Source: Imbricaverruca yamaguchii (taxonomy: Eukaryota > Arthropoda > Thecostraca > Neoverrucidae). From it: a stretch of 64,000 nt of DNA. The position numbers and the translations under genes were made by a program. A model generated the notes under the pieces. That model searched no databases. It was not told the DNA's origin and was given only the letters and a program-made list of their open reading frames with translations. The DNA is taken from contig JAOTOL010001661.1 of NCBI GenBank assembly GCA_034440575.1, positions 1,699,501-1,763,500 of the forward strand. The letters are read 5' to 3'. This document shows, piece by piece, positions 25,381-36,800 of this stretch; positions within the stretch are counted from its first letter, which is position 1, and each line of letters starts with the position of its first letter.

Positions 25381-25408
25381 AGATCACTGAGGCACACTGA
25401 GAATCAAT

Positions 25409-25455
25409 GTGTGGATTAGGATTAATTCAAGGTCGGGATTAATCCTAATCCACAC
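25409..25455. repeat. Perfect 18-bp inverted repeat, 11-nt loop
   Basis: gtgtggattaggattaat (25409-25426) is exactly reverse-complemented at 25438-25455 around the loop tcaaggtcggg. Confidence 0.95.
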
Positions 25456-25995
25456 TCACCATCTATCTATAGAGAATAAACGCACTTGACAGGATACTCG
25501 TAAATTTTGCTTTTATGTCAAAGCATGAACCAGAAGATGGAAGGTGAGATGGGTATTATTTATCTTAGAGAACGACGACAGTTCTTGGCCTGTTTTTTTC
25601 TGGGTCAAAGGAACTCAGCCTGGTCCAACAAAAGTGTTTAGAATTGCGTTAAAATTGTACTGTAATTAATTAATTATTGCTAAAAACCGAGGTAGGTTCA
25701 GACTTTTTCCCCTCCCACCATTTCGAAAATCCTGCTCAAGTAGTGCATTTATTTTGGAGTAACCATTCCGAAGGCAAGTACAAGAGGAGTAGTGTTTTGA
25801 TATGGATGTAGTGGTTAATTGAGTCACGGGTGTCAATTACGACCTCCGTCGTCAGCAGCCAAAATATGTGGATTCTTGCTTCAAACTTTTTATGTCTACA
25901 GGGACATTATTAAGTGGAAATATTATAGGTATTCATGTGTATCCCGTGTTTTGTCCTCCTCTCCTGGCTGCGGTGCTGTCAGTGGCTGCCTGCTA

Positions 25996-26345
25996 CCGGC
26001 TACGGTTCTGTTATTAGCTACGGTTCTGTTATTAGCTACGGTTCTGTTATTAGCTACGGTTCTGTTATTAGCTACGGTTCTGTTATTAGCTACGGTTCTG
26101 TTATTAGCTACGGTTCTGTTATTAGCTACGGTTCTGTTATTAGCTACGGTTCTGTTATTAGCTACGGTTCTGTTATTAGCTACGGTTCTGTTATTAGCTA
26201 CGGTTCTGTTATTAGCTACGGTTCTGTTTAGCTACGGTAATGTTATTAGTTACGGTTCTGTTTTTAGCTACGGTTCTGTTATTAACTACAGTTCTGTTAT
26301 AAGCTACGGTACTGTTGTTAGCTACGATACTTTTATTGAACACGG
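25996..26345. repeat. 18-bp minisatellite, about 13 perfect plus several diverged copies
   Basis: Unit ttagctacggttctgtta, perfect from about 26005 to 26225. After a 2-bp deletion at 26226 the copies diverge (cggtaatg, cagttctg, cggtactg) to about 26345. Frame-neutral (6 residues). Confidence 0.97.
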
Positions 26346-27560
26346 TACTGTTCCATGCACATGTTATCACATGCAACAAACCGCCACCGTTCTCGCATGC
26401 AGCAATGGACACTGCCAACCACATAATGTCGTGTTACTAGTCTTATTATTTAGCATAGGAACAACAAGATGCTGCAAATCTGACAGCTTCAAAAGGTGTT
26501 GTGATTTTCACCTAGGCGTCGGTGTTATTTGCAATGAGGTGCTATAACAGAGCAGGAGCTATCGACCAGAGGTCGATGCCCTCATGCTACTGACGTCACA
26601 CTCGTCGACACCCACCGTCTGTGTGCGCCAGATATGGCCGCCACGTGTCATCACATGTAGTATGTATTAGCCAGAAGGTCGAGGTCACGTCAATACATTA
26701 TGTAGCCTAACGTCATAACGATTGCCAGGGGTTCATTCTCCGCTCACGAAGAAAACATGGAGAAAGGAGCTGAGAACACATGGATGCAGGCTTCGCGCAT
26801 CACAGCTAGGTACGCCAAGGTATGGTGCAGCGGCCTGCATCTGGAAAACTAGAGGTCACGTTGCTCGTATCGGAATAATATGCTCACACTGATGTGGTTT
26901 GAAAGGTGGTTCAGTTTTGCGATATCGTTGACTAACACTGAGAAAAGGCACATTGTTTTGTGCGCTACATGACATATAAAGCATAACATATTGGTATGAA
27001 ATTAATTTACCAAAAGCAGCGTTCGGTGCAAAAGTTGCCTCCAAAACAAATATGGAGCGCCACACTTACGGCTCCTTAGCTATTAGGGCACTTCCACCGG
27101 AGGCGCAGCACAGTCCGGGGCTGTCGCTTTGTGCTGATGGTAATGGAGCATAGAAGTCATGCCGGGAGCGTAGAAGTTCGCATTACTACCGTCGTGTAGT
27201 AGCAATGTCGCGTAGAATAGAAGTGTTGTCGGATCGAGCAAAGTGTGCACTTGTAATGGCATGTGACAGCAATGTCGGATGAAGTAATGTCGAGAACAGT
27301 GACGTATGTAGCGACAGTACTGCGCGACGCAACAGTTGCGCACAAATGCTCTCTGGATCATCTAGGACTACTGCACTAATGTTTCGCAATGGTAGCATCG
27401 TAACAATTTTGACTCATCGTATGACGACACTGCTGTTTATTGTTGGACCACTTGTTTTTTCCAGCCCAGTTCTTCGGTTGGTTATTGGTTTTACGACACA
27501 TCGACCGTTGAGTCATGTAGCATCGCCAATCCCTCACGCCGATTGGTCACGGGCGAAGAG
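26346..27560. other. No recognisable gene
   Basis: Unique sequence. Open frames at 27083-27398 on the minus strand overlap one another and share no domain with any family I know. Confidence 0.4.
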
Positions 27561-27563
27561 TAG

Positions 27564-27632
27564 CGACGGGTGAGACTCGAACCCACAACCTTTCGATTGT
27601 GAGACGAGCAACTTACCCCTAGGCTTCTCGTC
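27564..27632 (-). mobile_element. tRNA-Val-derived SINE head or tRNA pseudogene
   Basis: On the minus strand the segment has a tRNA layout. An A-box-like AGCCTAGGGGTAAGT is followed by CTCACAA, which matches the tRNA-Val anticodon loop (CAC), then by AAAGG and a near-perfect B box GGTTCGAGTCT (27574-27583). The acceptor and anticodon stems are imperfect, so it is a tRNA-derived SINE promoter or a decayed tRNA rather than a functional tRNA. Confidence 0.6.
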
Positions 27633-27840
27633 CCCCAGGCCAGTTCTTTGTGAGTTGTCATAATAATTGGACTGGCTCATAATACCCCGACTTGATTATA
27701 CTTTCTATGGCAGGCTATTTTCGCCTTCCGTTCTTCGTTTTCTCGTACCATGTCATACACAGTGCAATTAGGTTGAAATGAGCCGTAATTACTTATACAC
27801 AACGCAGTACACACATTAGCACCTAGCAGATCGGTGCAAT

Positions 27841-28090
27841 AATGTCGATCGTATCTCTGATAACAGCCGGCCCGAGATTGTCCTCCAAACGTATTTCCTT
27901 CCGGCCGACCGGGAAGTCCTACGGCTGTGACGTCACTGGGCTTAGACAGCTCGTCCGACATCTAACAATGCCTAACGTGTCTCTGCCAACAGCCGACCCG
28001 AAGTTGTCTTCCCAACGTATTTCTGTTCAGCCAATCGGGGCAGTCCTACGGCCGTGACGTCACTGGGTTCAGAGAGCTGGTACGACGTCC
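27841..28090. repeat. Two-copy direct repeat of about 127 bp, each with a CRE palindrome
   Basis: The segment containing acagccg-cccga-ttgtc-tccaacgtatttc and agtcctacgg occurs twice in tandem. Both copies contain tgacgtcactggg. The CRE octamer TGACGTCA lies at 27928-27935 and 28055-28062, exactly 127 bp apart. The copies differ by scattered substitutions. Confidence 0.9.
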
Positions 28091-28753
28091 GTAAAGCGGG
28101 TCGTGAGCATTGCCACCGATGGCTCAGTGGCTGATAAGTCTGACGGGAGAGGGTAATGACCAGTAATTGATAAGATAAAGCAATTCAAGGGCCCATACAG
28201 CAACTGGTTTTAGATTCAGAATGTTGCCTAAAATCCCAGTATTCAACAGGAGCGGGGCTATCGCTCAGCGCTCTAGCAGACTTATCAATGCAGGATGAAA
28301 TACATGTCTGGGAAGATGCAACTCCCTCGATATTTTCTCAGTCGGCGCCGCCGCTCCACGGAAATGGCGCTCATCCAGCAGAGGTTGACGCCCTTTGGGA
28401 TAAACGGCATCTCAAGGGTGGCATGCGAACGAAGGAAAGCGTCATATTTGTATTGTTCTTGGAGGCGCCTGATCAAAAGCAATTTTTGGAGCCCAAGTGA
28501 GCCTGTCAAAGGATTTCCAAGTTTGTTTTTCTCAGAGGCGTTTTTTGCAAACAACAACTTGGATGTGACTTCAGAGGGCCTCCAGCTTCTTGGAAAGTTG
28601 GCTTCGGCATGTTCCGAAGAAGTGCAGTCCAGTCTTTCAGAGAAGTGCCTTTAGTGCACGAGAGCATGAGCAGCGCCACGGATAGCCAGCGGGAACAGCC
28701 GGTGTAAAAGCCAATTTTCAAGATCTTGTTCCTTAGCCCGCGCACGTCCATGG

Positions 28754-29650
28754 GGGGGGGGCAGATATCTGTCCCCCTCCGGTTTTTCCTCATTTTCCGC
28801 CAAACTAATCGGGTTAGCAGGGCCAAACCTGGCATAGCTGTTCATTGGTCTTTTCGGCATATCCTCATACAATTTTGACCCTGGGTCATCTCAGGTCATA
28901 ATTTGGCGATTGACTTCAAACTTATAACATGTCATGATCTCATCAGGGACCATAATGTATATCGTTGTTTTCGTAGCATTGAACTTAGGTCAGGTTGCGG
29001 CCATGGCGTCCCCATTATAGGGCTATGGTAGAATGTACAAATGTTTCCTGGTTACATATTTGTGCTCGGAATGATCTCACAACGGTTGTGGCATGTAGAT
29101 GGAAGCTATGCTCAATGCTACCGCTGATATTTTTGCTCAGTGACCTCACCAAGGTCTCTGAGGTCACCTGAGATCACTAAACATTTCTGCGCGCTATATC
29201 ATACTGCATTGAGCTAGAAGGCTGATATTACCGTCATTGTGCCCGTATCGCCAAGATGTGTCGATTGATACAGTACATGACCTCAATAGGCGACTGCATG
29301 ACCTTAATCTGAGGTCATGACTTCATGACCTTGACCTGAGTTTCGGTTGACCTGACCTTAAATTACACCGCCTATTGTCGATAGCGCATTTCAAGGACTG
29401 TCGAATAGCTTTCGCCGTTTGTTTCTATCTGTTACGGGTCCTGAGATATGTGTCAATATCTGAGTCCCACCTGATCTGGTCGAATTTGACCTATGATGAC
29501 CCAGTGACCTGAATGTTAACGTGAGCGAAAAATGACCGAAACACTTTCGATAGAACCAGTCACCAGCTATCCAACGCCGTTTTCCGTTTGTCGCTAGCTA
29601 GCATAGTTCTAGAGGTCTTAGGGGATAGACATCTGCCCCCCGGACATGCG
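28754..29650. other. Region dense in AGGTCA-type half-sites, probably an old dispersed repeat
   Basis: Many GAGGTCA/TGACCT hexamers occur, especially at 29135-29180, 29275-29360 and 29475-29515. One pair forms an inverted arrangement (aggtcatgacttcatgacct). The left end has a G-run/C-run palindrome centred on cagatatctg (28754-28777). A similar aggtcatgtgaggtcacct motif sits in the two-copy dispersed repeat at 33.3 and 42.1 kb, so this may be a related element. No gene is recognised. Confidence 0.4.
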
Positions 29651-30429
29651 AAGTTGGCGCGGACTCTGGACATTAAGTTGCGAGTGTTAAGTTGTTAAAT
29701 TTATATTGATATTTCGCATTCATCCTTATGTTTATTTATACCTCAACCGATTATTGAAGTTAGCATGCAAGGGCGCTAAGGGATAGCATGAAAGGAAGAG
29801 AGATGGAAGCTTCATGCATTTGCATTCAGTCCGGGCATTAAAAGGTTTGTTTCTATGACGTCCATAATAATTACATCAACTTAAAAAAATCATTATGAAC
29901 TGGTTTTACACATACAAAGCTGAAATTAGCTTATGCTCATGCATATTTTGCAAGGAAGAAAAACCCGTTAAAGTTGTGAAAAGTTCACTAAGTGCATCAC
30001 CTGCGTCGTCATCAGGATTTGGGAGCCAAACTGTCGACCGATGGACATGTGCATTGAACGAGGTAACACTGCAAGCGACCGGCAAAGACTTTTCTTTCTT
30101 CTGTGGTTTATTTACAAAATGTGTGCGTCAGGCAGGAATGCGCGTTCAATAATCATCTGTGCGATATTGTCTACACGAGTGCGGGATATGCGATAAATAT
30201 TTGCATGCACTCTTTTTGCGATGCAACTTTATGATAACGTAGCGCCCTAGATATAGCCATTATGAAGTTTTTCAAAGCTCGTGCAAAAACACAGTAATAA
30301 GTGTAGTGGATTGCCTGGAATCCTTGCGGCCTACCTGACGAAGCCCAGAGAGATGGTGTCGTTGCGTGAGGCCCGCTCGGCCAGTCGCCGAGGTGAGGAC
30401 CATTTCTCTCTCGGCACCAGGTATACGTG

Positions 30430-30585
30430 CAGGTCTCCCATCTGGAAAATAGGGTGTCCCTTCTGAAGCACGACGTAGTCTCCCATATCCCAATACAAGG
30501 TCTCCCATATCCAATGCAATGTCTCTCATATCCATTACAAGGTCTCCAATCTAAGGCATATGGTCTCATCTGAAGCTCGGCACAA
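30430..30585. repeat. Degenerate 22-26-bp repeat
   Basis: Five or six copies of a ggtctcccatatcc-aatacaa-like unit with variable spacing. It grades into the 21-bp array that follows. Confidence 0.6.
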
Positions 30586-30589
30586 ATTA

Positions 30590-30925
30590 TCTCACATCCG
30601 ATACAGCGTCCCCAATCTGAAACACAGGGTCTTCATCTGAAACATAGCGTCTGTCATCTGCACCACCAGCTTTATCATCTGCAACACCGGGTCTCATCTG
30701 CAGCACGGGATCTCTCATCTGTAACACAGGGTTTCTCATCTGCAACACAGGGTCTCTCATCTGTAACACCGGGTCTCTCATCTGCAGCACCGGGTCACTC
30801 ATCTGCAACACCGGGTCTCTCATCTGCAACGCCGGGTCTCTCATCTGCAACACAGGGTCTCTCATCTGCAACACAGGGTCTTTCATCTGCAATGCAGGAT
30901 ATCTCATCTGGAATGTGTCAAATCC
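30590..30925. repeat. 21-bp minisatellite, about 14 copies
   Basis: Unit ctcatctgcaacacagggtct with cag/cgg and gta variants. Frame-neutral (7 residues), giving a Met-Arg-Asp-Pro repeat on the minus strand that I treat as an artefact. Confidence 0.93.
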
Positions 30926-31507
30926 GATCGAGTCGCTCAATGGGCTCACGTAATGGCATGTACACACAGTGGCATGTCAACGGGAATTCGCTGAATTCAC
31001 CTTGAGAGTCGATATCGCTTGTGTACTGCATTACTCAGCGGACATGCCAGGGGTCGGATGAGCGGTCGTGTGCCACACCGCAACAATCGCATTTGCGGAC
31101 TGTTTGCCCGCCTTCCGTCTGTCAGGCTGGCACAGCCGTTCCGCGAAAAGACATCGTTAGCTGTCCCGCCCCGGCAAGTACCGGCTGGGATAGGCAACAG
31201 GCTCAGTAGTGCAGTCATGTGTTCTGGGCATACATTTGAACATTTCCTGGAAAGTGATGTCAGATAATGAGCAACTCATAGCGGATGTTGTCATGCTGCT
31301 TAGACCGTGCATCAGACCATAGCGAGCCGAAGCTGCACAGTTAGTCTGGCACACTAGCACGTAGCCAGCTCTGACAAACGGCACGGTGCAAAATCGCGTC
31401 CTTCTTTCCAGTTAAATATTGTGTGTATAGTGTCCTGGTGTTCAATGTTTATGGACGGAGAGGTGAATCAGGTGTGTGCTGTATGTGTGTGGCTGGGTGG
31501 TACACCG

Positions 31508-32008
31508 GGCTGACCCGCCATCGGACAGCAGCCATGTCGGCGAGTCCCTGACCCACCCTCGGACAGCAGCCATGTCGGCGAGTCCCTGACCCACCCTCGG
31601 ACAGCAGCCATGTCGGCGAGTCCCTGACCCACCATCGGACGGCAGCCATGTCGGCGAGTCCCTGACCCACCCTCGGACAGCAGTCATTTCGGCGAGTCCC
31701 TGACCCACCCTCGGACAGCACCCATGTCGGCGAGTCCCTGACCCACCCTCGGACGGCAGCCATGTCGGCGAGTCCCTGACCCTCCCTCGGACAGCAGCCA
31801 TGTCGGGGAGTCCCTGACCCTCCCTCGGACAGCAGCCAGGTCGGCGAGTCCCTGACCCTCCCTCGGACAGCACCCATGTCGGCGAGTCCCTAACCCGCCA
31901 TCGGACAGCAGCAATGTCGGCGAGTCCCTGACCCTCCCTCGGACAGCATCCATGTCGGCGAGTCCCTGACCCGCCATCGGACGGCAGCCATGTCGGCCAG
32001 TCCCTGAT
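31508..32008. repeat. 38-bp minisatellite, about 13 copies, ending in an inverted repeat
   Basis: Unit atgtcggcgagtccctgacc plus caccctcggacagcagcc. On the minus strand each unit contains GGGTGGGTCAGG, a weak donor-like string. The right end runs into an 11-bp inverted repeat, atcagttctcg ... cgagaactgat, around 32007-32051. Confidence 0.95.
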
Positions 32009-32051
32009 CAGTTCTCGAACGACACCCATGTCCGAACCGCGAGAACTGATT

Positions 32052-33340
32052 AACGTGCGAACGTTTCCAGTAAACAATCATCCTGAACTTTCAACAGGCT
32101 CAGGTACAAACGTTTTCATCGTTTCACAAATGTTATTTTATATTTGTATACTAATTTTACTTCCTGGCCCCTAATTGACTCCATGAGATATTGACGGTAC
32201 TGAGCAAAAAGATGTCCCCATGTTGAAATACGCAGCTAGACGAGTTGAGTCACCTGGTGTTATTTCGATCCACGATGTGTTCAAAGAGTATTACCGTCTA
32301 TTCTTGAAATTTATGGTCAAAGACAACAAAGTGATTGTACAATGGCAGCTTGCTATTTCTACCGGCTTACTCCTAACCGCCCAGAATTGTATTCTTAATT
32401 GGTAATGACTTTGTTTCTTCGTACTTGATCCCTCACCACATTTCATGGTGTAAAAGGGCATTGCTGATGTTCACTTTGCATCATTTCGTTAGTTTCGTCA
32501 TTAATTTTTATAATAATTTATTCGATATATAATGCATCCTATGTGATCAACTAATCAGAAGGTTAAACCGAAATTATACAAAAATATTGGAATACTCTGG
32601 CTGACTCGATATTTTCCGGCATTCTTCTGATTCAATATCTCTACAGTGTACCTCGTGGTTCGAGAAGCTTTTTGTAAAATAGGGAAGGGTTTCAAGGATC
32701 GGCGAGGTAAACATGAATTGTTCATGGATGAATGCAGTGGTATGTTTAATTAAAATATCTGCAGTGAAGATAGGTTCAGATATACCCTATATAGCTGTAT
32801 AAATACGTCAATAAAATGTGTCCTCTCTCAGCTTGATCAGATATTTCCCAACAAATTAATCTTACCACAAGAAAAACCTTGTTGCAGCTTGTTCACCTCT
32901 CTAACTATATAGCCACGTACACTGCCAGTTGTCTTTCAGGTGTAATGTACAGTGCTGACGGAGTTCACATGCATAGTTTTCGACTTGTCGCATCCTATAA
33001 TATAATATGAATGCAATTTAAACCATACTATAAAGTATGCAGAGGTATGATCTCTCTTTCTGATGGATAATAGTACCTAGTACGTTTATTGACAGAAATA
33101 CAAGTTTCTTATTTTACAGTAACCGTATGTTAAAACTAGAATGTATTTGGTGAAAAAGCTACAAAAGCTAATTGAAACTTTCCTCATTTTCTGCCAAGCC
33201 AACCAAAATGTGGGCCTGAGTTAATGTCCAGTAAAAAAAATAGCGTATGGACTGTGCGGTGCAGCACAGGGCCTCCGATAGGTCTGGCGCTCTTTGGGAA
33301 CGACTGTGAGTAGGTGGGGACGTGGCAGGATGAAGAGTTA
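32052..33340. other. No recognisable gene
   Basis: AT-rich unique sequence without supported features. Confidence 0.45.
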
Positions 33341-33345
33341 ACTTA

Positions 33346-34165
33346 ACCCGCGCCGTACCGGGGGAGAGGTCGTTGACGACCCCCTCCCCCTCCCTCCCCA
33401 AGGTTTTCCGCGGACTGTTAAAGAACGCGCACGGTAGCGCGCCAAAATTTGGAATCCCATTTTCCACATCAATTTTACATGTTGTGTCAAAATGTTGAAG
33501 TCAGATCATCTAGGGTCAACGAGTTAGTCCAAGGTCATGTGAGGTCACCTCCAAAACGGTTCAACCACTCGTCACGCTTTAACGGATACAGATATTTGAA
33601 TGAAACTTTAAGCGTTTGCTTATCTTTACGGATGCAAAAAATCGCACCAGAGGAGTTTTTTTTTCAGTTTTTGATTACTTCTTCGTTTTGTATATTTGCC
33701 TTTTAGAGTTAAAATCGAAGATTCTGGCCAAAATAAGCATTTTTATTTGGGCAAGTTGACTTCGAACAACATTTTTCGGTCCGCTCTACGAAATAGAAAA
33801 GGAAAATTAAAGAAAACTTGAAAACTGAAATTCTTTTAAATTTCAAACGAAATAAAATGTTATTTTTGGGTGGTCAAACATTTTATGGTACTGGTCGATT
33901 TCGCTTTCATTTTCTGATTCCAAATAATTTTTGTCTTCAAATCTCCCTCAAAATGAACCCCCCAGAGCCACAAACATGATGTAAGTCGTAAAACTCTAGG
34001 GCCCCTGGTAACGCCACTTTTGGGAGGAATTTTGTTGGTGGTGGTGCCTGGCCCAACTCGTTGAGCGCTTTCCGATGACATCTATTTTGTTTTCGTGCGA
34101 TGCTTAGTTTGGAGATTAGAGGGGTGTCTCTATCGACCCCCCGGGATGGAGTGCGATGATTTGAC
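33346..34165. mobile_element. Dispersed repeat, copy 1 (about 0.8 kb)
   Basis: Colinear with 42052-42865 over the whole length. Shared segments in order include ccattttccacatcaatttt, ctagggtcaacgagttagtc, gaggtcacctccaaaa, tttaacggata, agcgtttgcttatcttta, aatcgaagattctggc, gcaagttgacttcgaacaac, aggaaaattaaagaaaact, ccccagagcca and gagcgctttccgatga. No intact protein is encoded. The class (DNA transposon derivative or other) is undetermined. It is followed by a (TA)n tract at 34204. Confidence 0.85.
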
Positions 34166-34203
34166 GGAAGAGACATAGCGTAAAGCGAAGATATGCACAT
34201 AGC

Positions 34204-34263
<60 letters not shown>
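34204..34263. repeat. (TA)n microsatellite
   Basis: Uninterrupted TA dinucleotides of about 60 bp just beyond the end of dispersed repeat copy 1. Confidence 0.97.
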
Positions 34264-34264
<1 letters not shown>

Positions 34265-34849
34265 CAAATATGCGCAAATGCACCTTAATGAAACGGAATT
34301 TGCCACTCATACTCTGTCTTCAAGTCCATGTGACAAGGGATGCATTATATTTACCAGATATATTTCCAAAGAAAGAAGCATACCGCTTTGCTAAAAAGTT
34401 ACATAATCGTTCGGCCGTGTACACGAGGGTCGAACAAGAAGACGGCACTGCGTCGGCACCTTCTGCCGGTGAAAGGCATGTTTCTGCTGACCTACTTGCC
34501 CCAAGTAAGTCTCGACTTAGCCTAAGCTCAGCCCAGACCCAGCCCGGAGGCAATCAAAGCCAAGCCCAGATTCAGTCCCTCACCGTCTTCCCATTAATCG
34601 CCGTCTTTTGTTGCTTTCTATTTCTTCTATCAAGATGTGATATGTTGGGGCATTCTTTAATTGAAGAAATTATAAAGTCAGCAAGAAAAGCGTGTGGTGA
34701 ATTGCATGCGGGGCACAATACATTTCTCCAGATTTCATAGGGATTTGAACTGTTTCTTCTCATATTCACGTACAGTGTGAGAATTCGTGAAACAACCATC
34801 ATAAATTTTAGAAACTTAGAATTCTTATTGAGGTGGTTTCATGGGCCAG

Positions 34850-35115
34850 GACCCCATTGTTAAGCAGAGCTGGCTGCGTGGACCCTGTCCCACAACCCGA
34901 TCCGTGAATTCCAGTTTAACTGCAAAATTTTGGCCGGGAGTTTAAGGTGCCATCAATGTGTCGACACGGCCATCCTCATCCCTCACTCCGGCCTTATCGG
35001 GCCAGTTGCCAGCTGACTCTCCCAACCGGGGGTTAGACGCCAGCGCGTGAAGCGACTCGAACCCTGTTTTGCCAGGACTGGGGAGACCAGTGCAAGCCAA
35101 TGCTGTAACAAACCA
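34850..35115 (-). mobile_element. tRNA-derived SINE, copy A
   Basis: On the minus strand a tRNA-like head ends with B box GGGTTCGAGTC (35054-35063). It is followed by a body that shares TTCACGCGCT, CCCCCGG-TGGGAG and GTCAG-TGGC with the copy at 39.66-39.9 kb. The tail runs to about 34850, ending in a TTCACGGA-containing block common to both copies. Confidence 0.75.
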
Positions 35116-36469
35116 AGTTCCAGGGTGGCGAATGCAATGGCTGTTTCAATTCAGGCATTGAATTAAAGTGACACTTTCAATAGGCCAAAAACACAACCCC
35201 CCCTATATAATAAAACAACCCCCCCAAAAAACAAAAAAAAAAAAAAATCATCCTTGCAAATGCTGTGCATTTCAACATTACCAGATGACAAGTGTCAAAC
35301 CGGGAAAATATAATTCGGCACAGACGTATCGAAGTGAAAACAGGCAACAGACCAAGCAACCCGAACATCAATACATGCAACTCCTGGATAAAGAAGCTAC
35401 ATGGGCACTCGTGTTTCGTGTTTCTAGGGTGCGTCGCCACGTTATAGGTAAACTCCTGAAAAGTTCATATCCAGATCGACAGGGCTGCTCAAGTTGATTC
35501 CTTTCCTGATAGCTGATGGACGCCTCTCAGATTACGGCCTTGCTCGTAATGATTAGTCGTATTCAGTTATCGTCTGAATTATTCACTCTGAGACTTAGCC
35601 GACAAGGTGTCCGATAATTGTTGGCAATATGCATGTCCAACATTACGAAAGTAACAAAGGGTTCGGTTCGATCCTCAAGGGCGGATGGGAAGCTACAACT
35701 GAGAACTAGCCGTGGATCCGCGTCCGACGCGTGCTGTCGCACGTGGATGTGGCAGGGGCGGGGGGAGCGCGTGTGCGCTGGAGACCGGCACGGTGGCTGG
35801 CTGAATATTCGGTCCTAATGCCAGTGATATCGGGAGAATCACGCAGTGTCCTACCTGCCACGTGATGAAACTAGGGTGGCAGCCTTTCTCAGTGTCACGG
35901 TAGGCATGCGGTGCCCGATAGTTATCTCTACACTGTCGTACGATACTGGAACAGCGTTATAAGCTTGTCTGTCATACAGGATATCCCAGCGGATACTATG
36001 CAATGACCGCAGCAGGCATCAGAATTGGCTTCCCGGCGATAAATGACTAATCTCTGCTGGCGACATGTAATGTCACAGAGAGAATATGAAGTTCAACCAC
36101 AGTTTCATTGGGGTCGGAACCTACCAGACTGCACGGAATGGCAAAATGGCATGTCCCAGCTGACGAGATAACGCCTGACTCAGCACCTTGCCACCTCGCG
36201 GTGCACCCAATTGGACTGGTGGTCGTGTTTCGTATTTCATCATGGTGTCGCCGTCATGGTCACACCATTTCAAGACCATGGGATGAAGGAGGTGGCGAAA
36301 ATACTGCACATAGCTAGGACATGGAGAGGACCGATGCAGGGACGTATCTGATCTAATTTCAAGAGGGCTAAAGCCCCCCCCCATGGTGCTGGGACAGGTA
36401 TCGCAGCGGCAAACGATGAGAAATAACGATGAACATTGTTTTACTATGTGTGTCCTAATGATGTCCCGT

Positions 36470-36800
36470 GATAATATCCATATCAGTTCATCCTACACGG
36501 GTATTCCGTGGTGATGGCAACAGTTCATCCCACATGGATCTTCCGTGATATTATGTATCAGTCCATCCCATGCGGATGTTCCGTGATACACCAGTCCATC
36601 CCACATGGATTATTCGTGATGATATACATCAGTCAATCCCACATGGATTATTCGTGATAATATACATCAGTCCATCCCACATGGATTATTCGTGATAATA
36701 TACATCAGTCCATCCCACATGGATTATTCGTGATAATATACATCAGTCCATCCCACATGGATTATTCGTGATAATATACATCAGTCCATCCCATACGGGT
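36470..36800. repeat. 38-bp minisatellite, about 8 copies
   Basis: Unit acatcagtccatcccacatg plus gattattcgtgataatat. The central five copies are identical, and the left copies (36470-36600) are diverged and of irregular length. Confidence 0.95.

Noticed and set aside
27564..27632. Functional tRNA-Val gene
   Set aside because: Anticodon loop and B box fit, but acceptor and anticodon stems contain mismatches; a SINE head or pseudogene is more likely.
28285..28870. Possible LINE or gene fragments on both strands near 28.3-28.8 kb
   Set aside because: Both strands give protein-like strings, but no catalytic motif or consistent frame could be identified, so I make no call.
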